A stretch of 64,000 nt of DNA, taken from positions 1 to 64,000 of the forward strand of contig NZ_KZ672954.1 of assembly GCF_002954775.1 (NCBI RefSeq), written 5' to 3'. The DNA is from Streptomyces geranii (lineage in GTDB: Bacteria > Actinomycetota > Actinomycetes > Streptomycetales > Streptomycetaceae). How positions within the stretch are numbered: the stretch's first letter is position 1; each line of letters begins with the position of its first letter. Positions 48,853 to 56,607 of the stretch are shown here, piece after piece. A program made the position numbers and the translations under genes. A model generated the notes under the pieces. The model had not been told where the DNA came from and made no database searches. It was given only the letters and a program-made list of their open reading frames with translations.

Positions 48853-49833
48853 CTAAGTTTTCCGCTGGCTGCGTTCCTTCTGCGCTCGTACGGCCGCACG
48901 CGCGGCCTTGCGCGCCTCATCGGCCGCTTCCGGGTGCTCCTCTACTCGCTGTCGGCGTCTGGCGGCTTCCTCGTACCAGTCGTCCCAGAAGCGCCCGCGT
49001 ACCCGCTGCTCCTCCTCCTTGGCCTCCTCCTGTTCCCTCCGGCGTCCTGCGCGCGGGTTCGTGCCGCAGCCACGGCAGGAGGCAGCAGGGCGTCCTCGGT
49101 GCTTCGTGCAGCCTCTCGGCGGCTCCCCTCGCTCGGCAGCGGAGCCGTCTGGCGGAGCGGACGAGGGCTCCCCTGCGGCGTCAGCCGTGGGGGTAGGGGG
49201 GAAAGGAAGGACAGAGGAAGAACCAGGAAAGGAAGGGGTTCCACCACTGGAACCCAGTGGGTTCCTCCCGTGAAACTCACCGGGTTCCACCGGTGGAACC
49301 CGGCTGTCCTGCCCGTCTGGGTTACCCCCGTGGAACCCTGCCTCTTCGCCTGGGTTCCCCGCGTGGAACCCAGCCTCGACCTGCGACGATTCGGCCTTCT
49401 CTCGGCGAGCGGTCTCGCGGTCATCGACGTCTTGATATGTCATCGCAGGCTTTGCGGGAGCCGACCGCGTGACTCCGGAGCGGGCCTTGTTGGGGTTCTT
49501 CGGAGCAGCCTTGCGGGCCTCCAGTCGCTCCTTGAGCTCCGGCGTGGTCGGCGTGGGCGGTACCCCGAGAGGGAAGATCCGGTAGACCGCCGACCGTCCC
49601 GCCTTGCCGACCTCCACGCGTTCGACAAGCCCTTTGGCTATCAGCTCCGTGACGATGGTGATGGCGCGTTTGTCGGTCACACCGACCCAGGCCGCGAGGC
49701 GGGTGAGGCCGGGGCGCGCGAGTCGCGTCTCATCGTCAGCACTGTCCGCGATCTTCATGAGGGCGAGTTTCTGGCTCTGGCTGAGCACGTCGGGCGGCAA
49801 GTAAGCCGCAGCGATCATCAGTTGGATGGACAC
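48853..49833 (-). CDS. Winged-helix replication-initiator-like protein containing iterons
   Basis: The 326-residue protein has an N-terminal winged helix (about 1-95: QLMIAAAYLPPDVLSQSQKLALMKIADSADDETRLARPGLTRLAAWVGVTDKRAITIVTELIAKGLVERVEVG) of the phage replication-protein type. A low-complexity middle (repeated AGFHAGNPG-like peptides) and a Glu/Arg-rich helical C-terminus with a CxxC follow. The middle is encoded by near-palindromic DNA repeats at 49236-49371, the arrangement seen for lambda O and its origin. It would bind them to start phage replication. Helicase loader genes were not identified. Confidence 0.65.
   Translation of the reverse strand: MSIQLMIAAAYLPPDVLSQSQKLALMKIADSADDETRLARPGLTRLAAWVGVTDKRAITIVTELIAKGLVERVEVGKAGRSAVYRIFPLGVPPTPTTPELKERLEARKAAPKNPNKARSGVTRSAPAKPAMTYQDVDDRETARREKAESSQVEAGFHAGNPGEEAGFHGGNPDGQDSRVPPVEPGEFHGRNPLGSSGGTPSFPGSSSVLPFPPTPTADAAGEPSSAPPDGSAAERGEPPRGCTKHRGRPAASCRGCGTNPRAGRRREQEEAKEEEQRVRGRFWDDWYEEAARRRQRVEEHPEAADEARKAARAAVRAQKERSQRKT
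49236..49371. repeat. Five 20-bp iteron-like palindromes, candidate phage origin
   Basis: Copies at 49236, 49259, 49282, 49319 and 49352 follow GGGTTCCACCGGTGGAACCC with variation; the copy at 49282-49301 is a perfect palindrome. The first three are spaced 23 bases apart and the others 37 and 33. They lie inside the initiator-like gene, as lambda ori lies inside gene O. Confidence 0.6.
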
Positions 49834-49922
49834 GGTTCCCCTTGGGCGGTACAGGCACGGCGGCAGGACGGGATGCCCCGCCCGGTCGCTCCCAGGCGGG
49901 GCTGAGACTCATCGGAGTCGGG

Positions 49923-51050
49923 TCAGGCCGGCGCGATGTTGATGACCGCGGGCGTCTTCTTGCCGGTCTTCCGCCGAGGGATCGCCAGTCCTGCGTCCTT
50001 GAGGTTCTTGACCATGCGGTTGACGTCCGGCGTCATCGGGACCGGAATTCCGGCGACCTCATGCAGGTCGACCATCGCCTCCACGTCGTCCTTCTCCTCG
50101 TCGTTGCCTCCGCGCCAGGACAGCTTGTTGGGGCCATAGGTCCCCTCGGGGGATTGGTCGAGCTTCTTGCGCGCGAACTTCTTGACCCTGTCGCCCTCGC
50201 TGGCGAGTTCGTGTCCCTTCACGTAGTCAATGAGCGCCTGTTCGCGGTCGGCGTCGTTGCGGATGAGCGCGGTCTGCTCAGGCACGCCCGGAGCTGTCCC
50301 GGGCCAGCACAGGGAGCGGAACGGGCAGTAATCGCAGATGGCGTCCAGACCGGGGCCGTTGAAATCGCGGGGCATCTCTTCGGGGCTGCCGGTCTCACGC
50401 ACACGTTCCACCCACCACTGAGCCTCCGCCGCGCGCTGCGGGTCGAAGTCGATCTCTTGGACGTGCTCCGCGCCGGAGTCCCGGTTGATGAACCGGAAGC
50501 GAATACGGCCGATGTCCAGTGGCCCCAGGCGGGACAGGTACCGCTGGCCGGGAACGTCCTCGAACCCGACCTCGAACAGTGCGCCCGCGTACAGCTGGAC
50601 CTGCCGCAGCTCGGCGGCCGTGGCACCGTAGCGAAGAACGCGGTCCCAAAGGTATGTGGACTTGGTCTTCACGTCCTCCACGGTGAGGACGTCGGCGGGT
50701 ATCGCTGGCCTGTGACGAGCGGGCAGACGGGCGGCGGTCGCCGCGTCAAGCTGTACGACGTCGACATGCCCTCGGATCAGGTTGTCCTGGACGCTGCGTT
50801 CCACCAGCCATCTGTACTCCGTGCGCGCGGACTCAAGCAGCCCGTGGTGAATGAACGTTCCGAGGATCGCCGCTCGCTTGTCGGGGTGATCGGTCGGTGT
50901 GATGCCGTGCAGGATGTAGGCAGCGCGTCGGCCGCACACGGTGTCGGACGCGCCGAGCTGGGTCTGACGAGAGCGGGGACGGCGGGCGTCCACATCGTGT
51001 GCGGCATCCCAGATGGAAGGTGCGATGCCGTCAACGGTGGCTACGGACAT
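49923..51050 (-). CDS. PD-(D/E)XK exonuclease, Cas4/RecB-like
   Basis: The 375-residue protein from ATG 51050 (shared leader upstream) has the nuclease core GTFIHHGLLE, GHVDVVQLD, VLTVEDVKTKSTYLWD (D-x-K) and LRQVQLYAGALFEVG. CDYCPFRSLCWPG follows with Cys as in Cas4-type iron-sulphur nucleases. It would resect DNA ends for phage recombination and pairs with the neighbouring RecA-fold ATPase. The C-terminal 110 residues are basic and probably contact DNA. Confidence 0.75.
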   Translation of the reverse strand: MSVATVDGIAPSIWDAAHDVDARRPRSRQTQLGASDTVCGRRAAYILHGITPTDHPDKRAAILGTFIHHGLLESARTEYRWLVERSVQDNLIRGHVDVVQLDAATAARLPARHRPAIPADVLTVEDVKTKSTYLWDRVLRYGATAAELRQVQLYAGALFEVGFEDVPGQRYLSRLGPLDIGRIRFRFINRDSGAEHVQEIDFDPQRAAEAQWWVERVRETGSPEEMPRDFNGPGLDAICDYCPFRSLCWPGTAPGVPEQTALIRNDADREQALIDYVKGHELASEGDRVKKFARKKLDQSPEGTYGPNKLSWRGGNDEEKDDVEAMVDLHEVAGIPVPMTPDVNRMVKNLKDAGLAIPRRKTGKKTPAVINIAPA

Positions 51051-51057
51051 GGGGGAG

Positions 51058-51071
51058 TTCTCCAAGAGGTC
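51058..51071 (-). promoter_or_regulatory. Shared phage leader/RBS, copy 5
   Basis: Minus strand GACCTCTTGGAGAA, then CTCCCCC and ATG 51050 of the exonuclease gene. Confidence 0.7.
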
Positions 51072-51082
51072 AGCGTGGGCGG

Positions 51083-52174
51083 TCACTGCTCGGCGTCCGC
51101 GTCCTGCTCGTCGGCCTTGCGCTGGGCGGCGGCACGGAGCTTGTCGGCGTCGGACAGTGGGCCCTCCCCCATCTCCCGCCGGGGGCTGTCGAGTTCGGCG
51201 GCACGCTGCTCGGCGGCGGCCCGGATGGTGAGGATCTCGTCGTGGCTCAGGCGGTTCACCGGGTCTGGGACGGCCCGCCACAGCGCCTCCAGGAGCTTCT
51301 TGTCCGTCAGGCCGGCGATACGGGCGAGCCAGGGCTGTACGAGATCGCCGACAAGCACGGGCATGATGCGCGGCTGGGACTCGACGGAGCAGCCCAGCTT
51401 GTTGAAGACCAGGTCCTCGATGCTGAAGTCCCGCAGCGGCAGCGGCTTGTTCCGCTCGACGCGCATCCGCAGCGAGCGGACCTTGATGACCTGCGGGTCG
51501 GTGTTGCGCTTCATGCGCACCCAGCACGACGAGTCGAAGCCGAGGTCTTTCTGAGCCGAGACCTTCCACTCGCTCTTGTTCTGGATCGGCTGGCCGTTGT
51601 CGTCCGTGGCGCTGACCTGCTTGCCGCGGGCCAGCACGATGGCGATGCCGGGCAGCGTGCGCAGCAGGTAGACGATCCTGCTCCACCGCTCCGTAGCGTC
51701 GTTCCACAGATTCCGGCCGATGTCGAACGCGGCGTCCGGGTCCTCCTGGAGCAGGGCGCGGTTCTTGCGCGTCCGCCGACCGCGTTCGTAGGTCCAGTTG
51801 GTGAGCATCCGCCACAGCGCGGATCCCGAGTCGATGGTCAGGACGACCGGGGGCTCTCCGGCTGCAGCCGCACGCCTGGCCTCGGCATGCACGGCCTCAA
51901 CCTGTTCGAGAATGTCTCGGTAGGTTCCGTCGTGCTCGATGATCAGATAGTTGGCGCCCTCGATGGCCGCGTACTCGTCGGCCGATCCCTCGTCGAGGTC
52001 GATCCAGTACATCTGGCCGATGCGGTCGCTGCTGGAGAACTGCGCGGCTGAGTAGGTCTTGCCCGCACCCTCCTCGCCCTCGATGAGGAGGAGAGGCCAG
52101 GGGACGATCCCCGTCGGCTTGCGTGTTTTCAGTTGGACTGCGGGCGGCGTTGCGGTGCCCGCCGGTGCATTCAC
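51083..52174 (-). CDS. RecA-fold recombinase/ATPase, Sak4-like
   Basis: The 363-residue protein from GTG 52174 (shared leader upstream) has WPLLLIEGEEGAGKTYSAAQF as Walker A, a Walker B-type PVVLTIDSGSALW and IVLARGKQVS. This is the single-domain RecA-like ATPase layout of phage Sak4/AAA recombination proteins that anneal single strands with SSB. The C-terminal 100 residues are helical and charged. It is followed by the exonuclease, a usual phage pairing. Confidence 0.75.
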   Translation of the reverse strand: MNAPAGTATPPAVQLKTRKPTGIVPWPLLLIEGEEGAGKTYSAAQFSSSDRIGQMYWIDLDEGSADEYAAIEGANYLIIEHDGTYRDILEQVEAVHAEARRAAAAGEPPVVLTIDSGSALWRMLTNWTYERGRRTRKNRALLQEDPDAAFDIGRNLWNDATERWSRIVYLLRTLPGIAIVLARGKQVSATDDNGQPIQNKSEWKVSAQKDLGFDSSCWVRMKRNTDPQVIKVRSLRMRVERNKPLPLRDFSIEDLVFNKLGCSVESQPRIMPVLVGDLVQPWLARIAGLTDKKLLEALWRAVPDPVNRLSHDEILTIRAAAEQRAAELDSPRREMGEGPLSDADKLRAAAQRKADEQDADAEQ

Positions 52175-52181
52175 GATCTGG

Positions 52182-52193
52182 CTCCAAGAGGTC
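52182..52193 (-). promoter_or_regulatory. Shared phage leader/RBS, copy 6
   Basis: Minus strand GACCTCTTGGAG precedes GTG 52174 of the recombinase by 8 bases. Confidence 0.65.
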
Positions 52194-52197
52194 GTGG

Positions 52198-52542
52198 TCA
52201 GTCCGTGCGCAGAGCCCGGACTTCGAAGAGGGCTGCCCACTCCGGGTGTTCGGCCAGCAGGAGCCGTACGTACCGGGAGCGGTAGTCGTTGTTCAGCGCG
52301 AACTCGTCGCCTCGGGTCGCCGCGCCGTACTGGTAGCGCAGGAGCTCGAAGAGCATCCCGATGCCGATGCGGCCGAACCCCTTCTCCGCGCAGTCGGCGG
52401 TCATCCGGATCAGCGCCCTGAGAACCCAGGGGTTGAGCGCGTGGAACGCCTCGAATCGCTGCTGGATGGTCAGGCTGCCGACATCGGCGGGGTGGCGAAC
52501 GGGCTGGATGGTGCCGAACAACGGCGGCTGTTCGATCAGCAA
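52198..52542 (-). CDS. Prophage protein of unknown function, TTG start
   Basis: The 114-residue protein from TTG 52542 has GGGGGGAG four bases upstream. It reads FGTIQPVRHPADVGSLTIQQRFEAFHALNPWVLRALIRMTADCAEKGFGRIGIGMLFELLRYQYGAATRGDEFALNNDYRSRYVRLLLAEHPEWAALFEVRAL. This helical protein type is common on actinomycete phages and plasmids. It is first in the P5 operon with the recombination genes. The longer frame to 52710 runs through the promoter and is unlikely. Confidence 0.6.
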   Translation of the reverse strand: MLIEQPPLFGTIQPVRHPADVGSLTIQQRFEAFHALNPWVLRALIRMTADCAEKGFGRIGIGMLFELLRYQYGAATRGDEFALNNDYRSRYVRLLLAEHPEWAALFEVRALRTD

Positions 52543-52703
52543 GGCTCCCCCCCTCAGATATAGACCTAACACTCTGAAGTGTTGGAATCTATCTCTGGAC
52601 AGGAGAATTGTCGATCGACAACACCGCCGACCACCCTCCGGCGGCCCCCTGGATCGCTGCACGATCCCCCCTTTGACGAACGAAGCACACTCCCTTGAGC
52701 GCG

Positions 52704-52724
52704 CTCCCATTCTATGTGCATTAA
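52704..52724 (-). promoter_or_regulatory. Phage promoter repeat P5
   Basis: Minus strand TTGATC, 17 bases, TAGAAT within TTAATGCACATAGAATGGGAG. It differs from P1, P3 and P4 at a few positions but keeps -35, -10 and spacing. It drives 52542 to 48853, the recombination and replication genes. Confidence 0.7.
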
Positions 52725-52761
52725 GGGGTTAGATCAAGACATGTAAGCCTCTGACCTGCGG

Positions 52762-53349
52762 CTATTCGGCGGTCCTGTTCGCCGCCCTACCTCGCGGCAC
52801 GATCCTGGATCCGGGCCCGTCATAGCTGCCGTCACGCAGGGCCGACAAGACTTCCTCATCGGCCACCCAGTCCACTCCACGCGCACCCGCCTGTAGCGCG
52901 GGGGCGTCTGCAACGACCGGCTCCAGGAGCCAGATCGGTGATCCGGACAGGTTGTAGTCGGCGGGCCGGAACCGGCCCGTACTGATGGCCTTCCGCAGGA
53001 GCGCGCCGGACGGAAGCCGGAACAGAGTCACCAACTCGGCCTGACCTACCAGCGGGGGAAGTTGCTCAACCTCCCTCACCCAGTAGCCCGGGTCCTGCTC
53101 CTTGGTCAGCCGCTCAAGCTCCGTCTGATTGAGGCGCTTCGGGCGCGGGGTCGTCTCTCCGAAGCCCTTCACGAACCGGAGGAGCCAGTAAGGCGATCCG
53201 CTGATGATCTTGGCATAGCGGTAGTCGAGGGTGTGGTCCCTGCTGATCCACTGGCTGACCTGGAGCCGCTTCACGTCGTACAGCGCGGCGAACTCAGCTC
53301 CGCCGGCCAGATACGGCTTCCTTCCCGCCGGCGCCTTGTCCTCTGCCAC
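52762..53349 (-). CDS. DNA-binding-type protein with duplicated domain, repressor candidate
   Basis: The 195-residue protein from GTG 53349 (GGAGG seven bases upstream) contains two similar segments. One is EFAALYDVKRLQVSQWISRDHTLDYRYAKIISGSPYWLLRFVKGF (about 18-62) and the other ELVTLFRLPSGALLRKAISTGRFRPADYNLSGSPIWLLEPV (about 105-146). Each looks like a MerR-type or winged helix-turn-helix. It stands alone between the lysis genes and the P5 operon. Its upstream region holds a reversed promoter-type repeat (53377). These features suit a phage repressor, but no such role is demonstrated. Confidence 0.55.
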   Translation of the reverse strand: MAEDKAPAGRKPYLAGGAEFAALYDVKRLQVSQWISRDHTLDYRYAKIISGSPYWLLRFVKGFGETTPRPKRLNQTELERLTKEQDPGYWVREVEQLPPLVGQAELVTLFRLPSGALLRKAISTGRFRPADYNLSGSPIWLLEPVVADAPALQAGARGVDWVADEEVLSALRDGSYDGPGSRIVPRGRAANRTAE

Positions 53350-53376
53350 TCCATCGCCTCCAGCTCACGTCACGTC

Positions 53377-53394
53377 TGCATATAGATTGTAACC
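53377..53394 (+). promoter_or_regulatory. Promoter repeat P6, reversed, for a plus-strand short transcript
   Basis: TGCATATAGATTGTAACC on the plus strand matches the core of P1-P5 (TGCATATAGAATAGAACC) in the opposite orientation. A transcript from here would start near 53395 and meet the terminator hairpin at 53455-53484. Confidence 0.55.
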
Positions 53395-53487
53395 AACGGG
53401 GAAGCAGAGTCCGACCTCGCCGAAGAGGCGATAGGGTGGAGTCTCCAAGAGGTCGAAGACCCCCGTCGCGAGGCGGGGGTCTTCTTC
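53395..53487 (+). ncRNA. Candidate antisense small RNA of the prophage
   Basis: The interval between promoter repeat P6 and the hairpin at 53455-53484 has no ORF on either strand. It contains TCTCCAAGAGGTC (53442-53454), the exact reverse complement of the GACCTCTTGGAGA leader before at least six prophage genes. As an approximately 90-base plus-strand RNA it could pair over 13 bases with the ribosome-binding sites of those messages. Read on the minus strand, the same piece is a leader with no start codon after it. Its ends are inferred. Confidence 0.4.
53455..53484 (+). terminator. Terminator hairpin of the antisense unit
   Basis: GAAGACCCCCG (53455-53465) pairs with CGGGGGTCTTC (53474-53484) over 8 bases and is followed by a pyrimidine run TTCCATTTCC. 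It also lies after the holin-like gene on the minus strand and may act in both directions. Confidence 0.65.
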
Positions 53488-53539
53488 CATTTCCATGCTG
53501 GACTCTCGGCCGCTCGACGTCATCACATCTGATCGTGGG

Positions 53540-53794
53540 TCAGGTACGCGGCAGAGTGAGCGTCGTGTTCTCGTACTTCGGCGGACGGGCGTAGCCGAGC
53601 AGCCAGCCGAACCGAGGCGACAGATGCTCCTCGGCGAGCCGGAAGACGCCGTAGTAGGAGAAGGTGGCGACCGGGGTCAGGATTCCCGTGACGGCCGTCG
53701 CGTCGAGATCGAGTCCGTGGCGGAGGGCCACCGCGACGAGCCAGCCGACCGCGGCCGGAGCTCCCGTGCGCAGCAGCGAGACGTAGAGGTTCAT
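53540..53794 (-). CDS. Holin-like membrane protein
   Basis: The 84-residue protein from ATG 53794 has two hydrophobic stretches (AAVGWLVAVALRHG and AVTGILTPVATFSYYGVFRLAEE). It ends SPRFGWLLGYARPPKYENTT, an end often seen in actinophage holins. It lies directly after the endolysin gene. Holins open the membrane so that the endolysin reaches peptidoglycan. Confidence 0.65.
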   Translation of the reverse strand: MNLYVSLLRTGAPAAVGWLVAVALRHGLDLDATAVTGILTPVATFSYYGVFRLAEEHLSPRFGWLLGYARPPKYENTTLTLPRT

Positions 53795-53826
53795 GGGATG
53801 TGTGCTCCTTGGGCTGGTCAGCGGGA

Positions 53827-54675
53827 TCAGGCGAAGAGTCGGCGCCAGGTCTCCGGCCCGGGGTAGCCGTCGGCGTCGGATCCGGTCCACTTCTGGGCGT
53901 GCTGGAAGTCGACGACGTTGAGGCGGTCCGCCTCACCCCAGTCGCGGGACGGGCCGACGCGGTAGTGCTTGCCGTAGCCCTTGCGCACGAGCTGCTGGCC
54001 CAGCAGGAGAATCGAGACGTTCGACTTGCCGGGCCCGAAGGCGCTTCGGCCGGGGAACGCCGACGGGCCCGGCTTGGGCGCCGTCGACGTCGTGGTCGGC
54101 CACTTCGGCATCGGGCCCGGGTCCGTGTGGGTGTTCTCGGGCGTCTGGCCGTGGCCGTAGTGCCCGCCCTCCGTCTCCCAGATGTGCTCGCTCCGGTTCG
54201 CCTTCCAGGTGGGGGCGCCCATCGGCCAGACATCCGGCACCCCCCAACTCCGCGCCCAGGCCAGGATCTTGTCGAGTCCCTTGGCCGGGGTGTCCCGGAC
54301 GGTCGCGTACGACTTCCCGTTCACGCGGCAGTACGGGAAGAACAGCGTCTCGACTTGGAGACACACCTTCCCGGTACGGTTGGTCCGGGTGCCGCTGGCC
54401 AGGTCGACGACCGACTTGGACCGGCTGTTCGCCGGATAGAACTGGGCGGTCCTGCCCGTGAAGGGATCCCAGAGCAGATGCGGCGCGACTCCCTTGCCGC
54501 CGCCCGTGAAGTACTGCACGAGCTTGTCGAACGGCACAAGATCGGCAGGCTTGGCCGCCGTGGCGTTCTTGTCCCACGTGATGTGCCAAATGACGCGTGG
54601 GTCGTACTGCATGTCGGTGGGTGCGGTGTCGCTGAGCGGATGCCGCTCAGCTCCAGGAAGCCAGAGATCAGGCAT
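53827..54675 (-). CDS. Endolysin, amidase-type with peptidoglycan-binding end
   Basis: The 282-residue protein from ATG 54675 (AAGGAACGCGCC upstream) has an N-terminal amidase-2/PGRP-like domain: VIWHITWDKNATA, VAPHLLWDPFTGRTAQFY, VCLQVETLFF and GHYGHGQTPENTHTDPGP, which supply His/Asp metal ligands. A Pro/Ser linker and a C-terminal repeat (VSILLLGQQLVRKGYGKHYRVGPSRDWGEADRLNVVDFQHAQKWTGSDADGYPGPETWRRL) of the peptidoglycan-binding type follow. It hydrolyses the amide bond in host cell wall at lysis. Confidence 0.8.
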   Translation of the reverse strand: MPDLWLPGAERHPLSDTAPTDMQYDPRVIWHITWDKNATAAKPADLVPFDKLVQYFTGGGKGVAPHLLWDPFTGRTAQFYPANSRSKSVVDLASGTRTNRTGKVCLQVETLFFPYCRVNGKSYATVRDTPAKGLDKILAWARSWGVPDVWPMGAPTWKANRSEHIWETEGGHYGHGQTPENTHTDPGPMPKWPTTTSTAPKPGPSAFPGRSAFGPGKSNVSILLLGQQLVRKGYGKHYRVGPSRDWGEADRLNVVDFQHAQKWTGSDADGYPGPETWRRLFA

Positions 54676-54715
54676 GGCGCGTTCCTTGTTCTCCCCCGCG
54701 CCTGCTGTTCCGAGC

Positions 54716-55039
54716 CTACAGTCCGAGCTTGCCGGTCACGATCGCGACGATCACGCCCACCACGACCGGGGCCACAAGGGCGGTAAGAGCCAACCGCCGT
54801 ACACCGCGGGCCTCTTGGCGCTCCGTCTCGCGCTCGCGCCGCATCTGGGCAACGTCGTCCTCGACGGCTTTGATCCGTACCTCGTCAGTCCGCCGGTCGG
54901 CGTCGTACTGGATCTTCGTCACCATCTCGGCGAGCCGCGCGCTGAAGGCAGCAAAGTCGGCACGCAGGTCGTCGCGCATCTGCTGCATGGCCCGCAGCAG
55001 TTCCCACGGCGTGGGGTCCTGTCCCGGCGGCGCGGTCAC
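54716..55039 (-). CDS. Coiled-coil membrane protein of lysis cassette
   Basis: The 107-residue protein (GTG near 55039) has a long coiled coil (LLRAMQQMRDDLRADFAAFSARLAEMVTKIQYDADRRTDEVRIKAVEDDVAQMRRERETERQEARGVRR). One C-terminal membrane span follows (LALTALVAPVVVGVIVAIVTGKLGL). This XhlA-like layout is common upstream of endolysins, where it may act as a holin partner or membrane anchor. The leading part of the longer open frame to 55180 lacks coding character. Confidence 0.65.
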   Translation of the reverse strand: MTAPPGQDPTPWELLRAMQQMRDDLRADFAAFSARLAEMVTKIQYDADRRTDEVRIKAVEDDVAQMRRERETERQEARGVRRLALTALVAPVVVGVIVAIVTGKLGL

Positions 55040-55284
55040 GGCGCTCCCTTCGGCAAGCCCCGCGCCGCTGAAGATCAGTCTATGAGACGCGGGGCAGGCC
55101 CGGACCGGCCGCGCTGTTTCGTGGGGACAGCCCTCAAGCTGCCCCCCCCAGGTCCTCGACCCATATTTGCCACCGGGCAATAGGACTCGGCCCTTTCAGG
55201 GCCCGCGTGATCACCGAGTCGATCGCGCAGCGGGACGCCGCCATGCCGGCCAGCGACTCCGCGGCGCGACCTCTGCGTAATCGC

Positions 55285-56487
55285 TCAGCCGCCTCCGATG
55301 CTTTCAAGGTCCGCATCCTCCTGAGAGATTCGGGACTGGCGCTCCCCTTCAGGTACCAGCACTGTTGCGCTCCAGCCGTGATGCCGACGCTCGTAGGCGG
55401 TCAGACTGTGCTCAGCCAGGATGACCTGGAAAGTCCACGTCGCCGACTCGAACAGCTCCAGCACATGCCGTTGCGCCGCGGGGTGCAGGAAAACGAATGG
55501 TTCATCCAACACAAGGATTGTTGGCTCCGCCCGCGCTTGCAGTTCCGCAAAGACAGCTAGCGCGTAGAACCACACGGCTACCTGTCCAAGCTCTTTCCCT
55601 CCGATCACCCCTTCCCGATATGAAACCTTGACATCATCCCCGTAGAAGGCGACCTCAGACATCACATCAGGCAGCAGGGCAGGCATGTTGACGATTACCG
55701 TTCGTGCGGTCCACCGATCGACTCCGAGGAATTTGGCAATTCCTTGGATCGAGGGCGACTTCAGAGGGAAAAAACGCTCCTTGTAGGCCTCGGGCCCGAA
55801 CGATAGAACCCTATACGGGCGAGGAGGCAGAGCCACCCGTCGGTCATCAACCCGGTACTCCAGCCACCGACCCCGGACATCCACCAGCGCCTTCCGGAGT
55901 TCCGGATCGAACCACGTGATGGCGCACGACAGATCCACCGGAAAATCCATCAGCAAATGTGGCGAACTGAGCGATCGAAGAAGGTGCAAAAGTTTCGTCT
56001 TGCCTGAATTATTCATTCCGAAGAGGAGGTTCAGCCTTGAAAGCCGCAGCATGCCGGGCATCAGGATGTAGTGGCTGACAACCTCCAGGGTTTGGACCCA
56101 GCCGAAGGGCTGGGATTGCCCGCCCTGCTCCAGGCGAGTTCGGTGTTCATGCAGGTCCTTCCAGCTCCGGAGTAGTGATCCGGAAAATGCGTCACCTGAG
56201 TTCGCATCGACTAAGCGGCCGCAGGACGCACATAGCCAAATCCCATTCGAGATGTGGGATCGCTCTGCGTCCGACAGACCGCCGGGCCCCCGGGGCCCTC
56301 GTTCCGCAGCGGCAAAGATGTGAGCGGCTGTGCCCGTATCGGTGACATCTTCCGAGCCGATGCCCGGCCCGATTGTGAGCGCCCCGCATCTCGGGTTCGA
56401 GCACCGAAATGCCGCGCGCTGGGCTAGGAGCCGTCGGGTCTTATCGTTGAAGTCGGCCTGTCCACGACCGCTGCCCATCGTTGGCAC
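55285..56487 (-). CDS. HNH-like nuclease fused to ABC/AAA-type ATPase
   Basis: About 400 residues from GTG 56487, which has AGGAGG eight bases upstream (an ATG at 56604 would add 39). Residues 25-90 hold an HNH-type zinc nuclease: C29, C34 (FRCSNPRCG), AAHI (H56), N81 and CASC (C86, C89). Residues 150-380 are an ABC/RecF-like ATPase: Walker A NLLFGMNNSGKTKLL (156-164), Walker B TILVLDEPFVFLHPAAQ, then VILAEHS. HNH plus ATPase recalls the Septu (PtuA/PtuB) defence pair, but fused and in reverse order. It follows the HEPN gene in one operon. Confidence 0.7.
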   Translation of the reverse strand: MPTMGSGRGQADFNDKTRRLLAQRAAFRCSNPRCGALTIGPGIGSEDVTDTGTAAHIFAAAERGPRGPGGLSDAERSHISNGIWLCASCGRLVDANSGDAFSGSLLRSWKDLHEHRTRLEQGGQSQPFGWVQTLEVVSHYILMPGMLRLSRLNLLFGMNNSGKTKLLHLLRSLSSPHLLMDFPVDLSCAITWFDPELRKALVDVRGRWLEYRVDDRRVALPPRPYRVLSFGPEAYKERFFPLKSPSIQGIAKFLGVDRWTARTVIVNMPALLPDVMSEVAFYGDDVKVSYREGVIGGKELGQVAVWFYALAVFAELQARAEPTILVLDEPFVFLHPAAQRHVLELFESATWTFQVILAEHSLTAYERRHHGWSATVLVPEGERQSRISQEDADLESIGGG

Positions 56488-56607
56488 CGAACAATCCTCC
56501 TCGTTTGCAACTCCTCGGCACCTACGTGCGGACCGAACGGGTCGGACTGGCCAGCCGAATCCCCGCTCGCTCGTTGGCGCCGACTCACCATCCATAGGAG
56601 GCATTTT

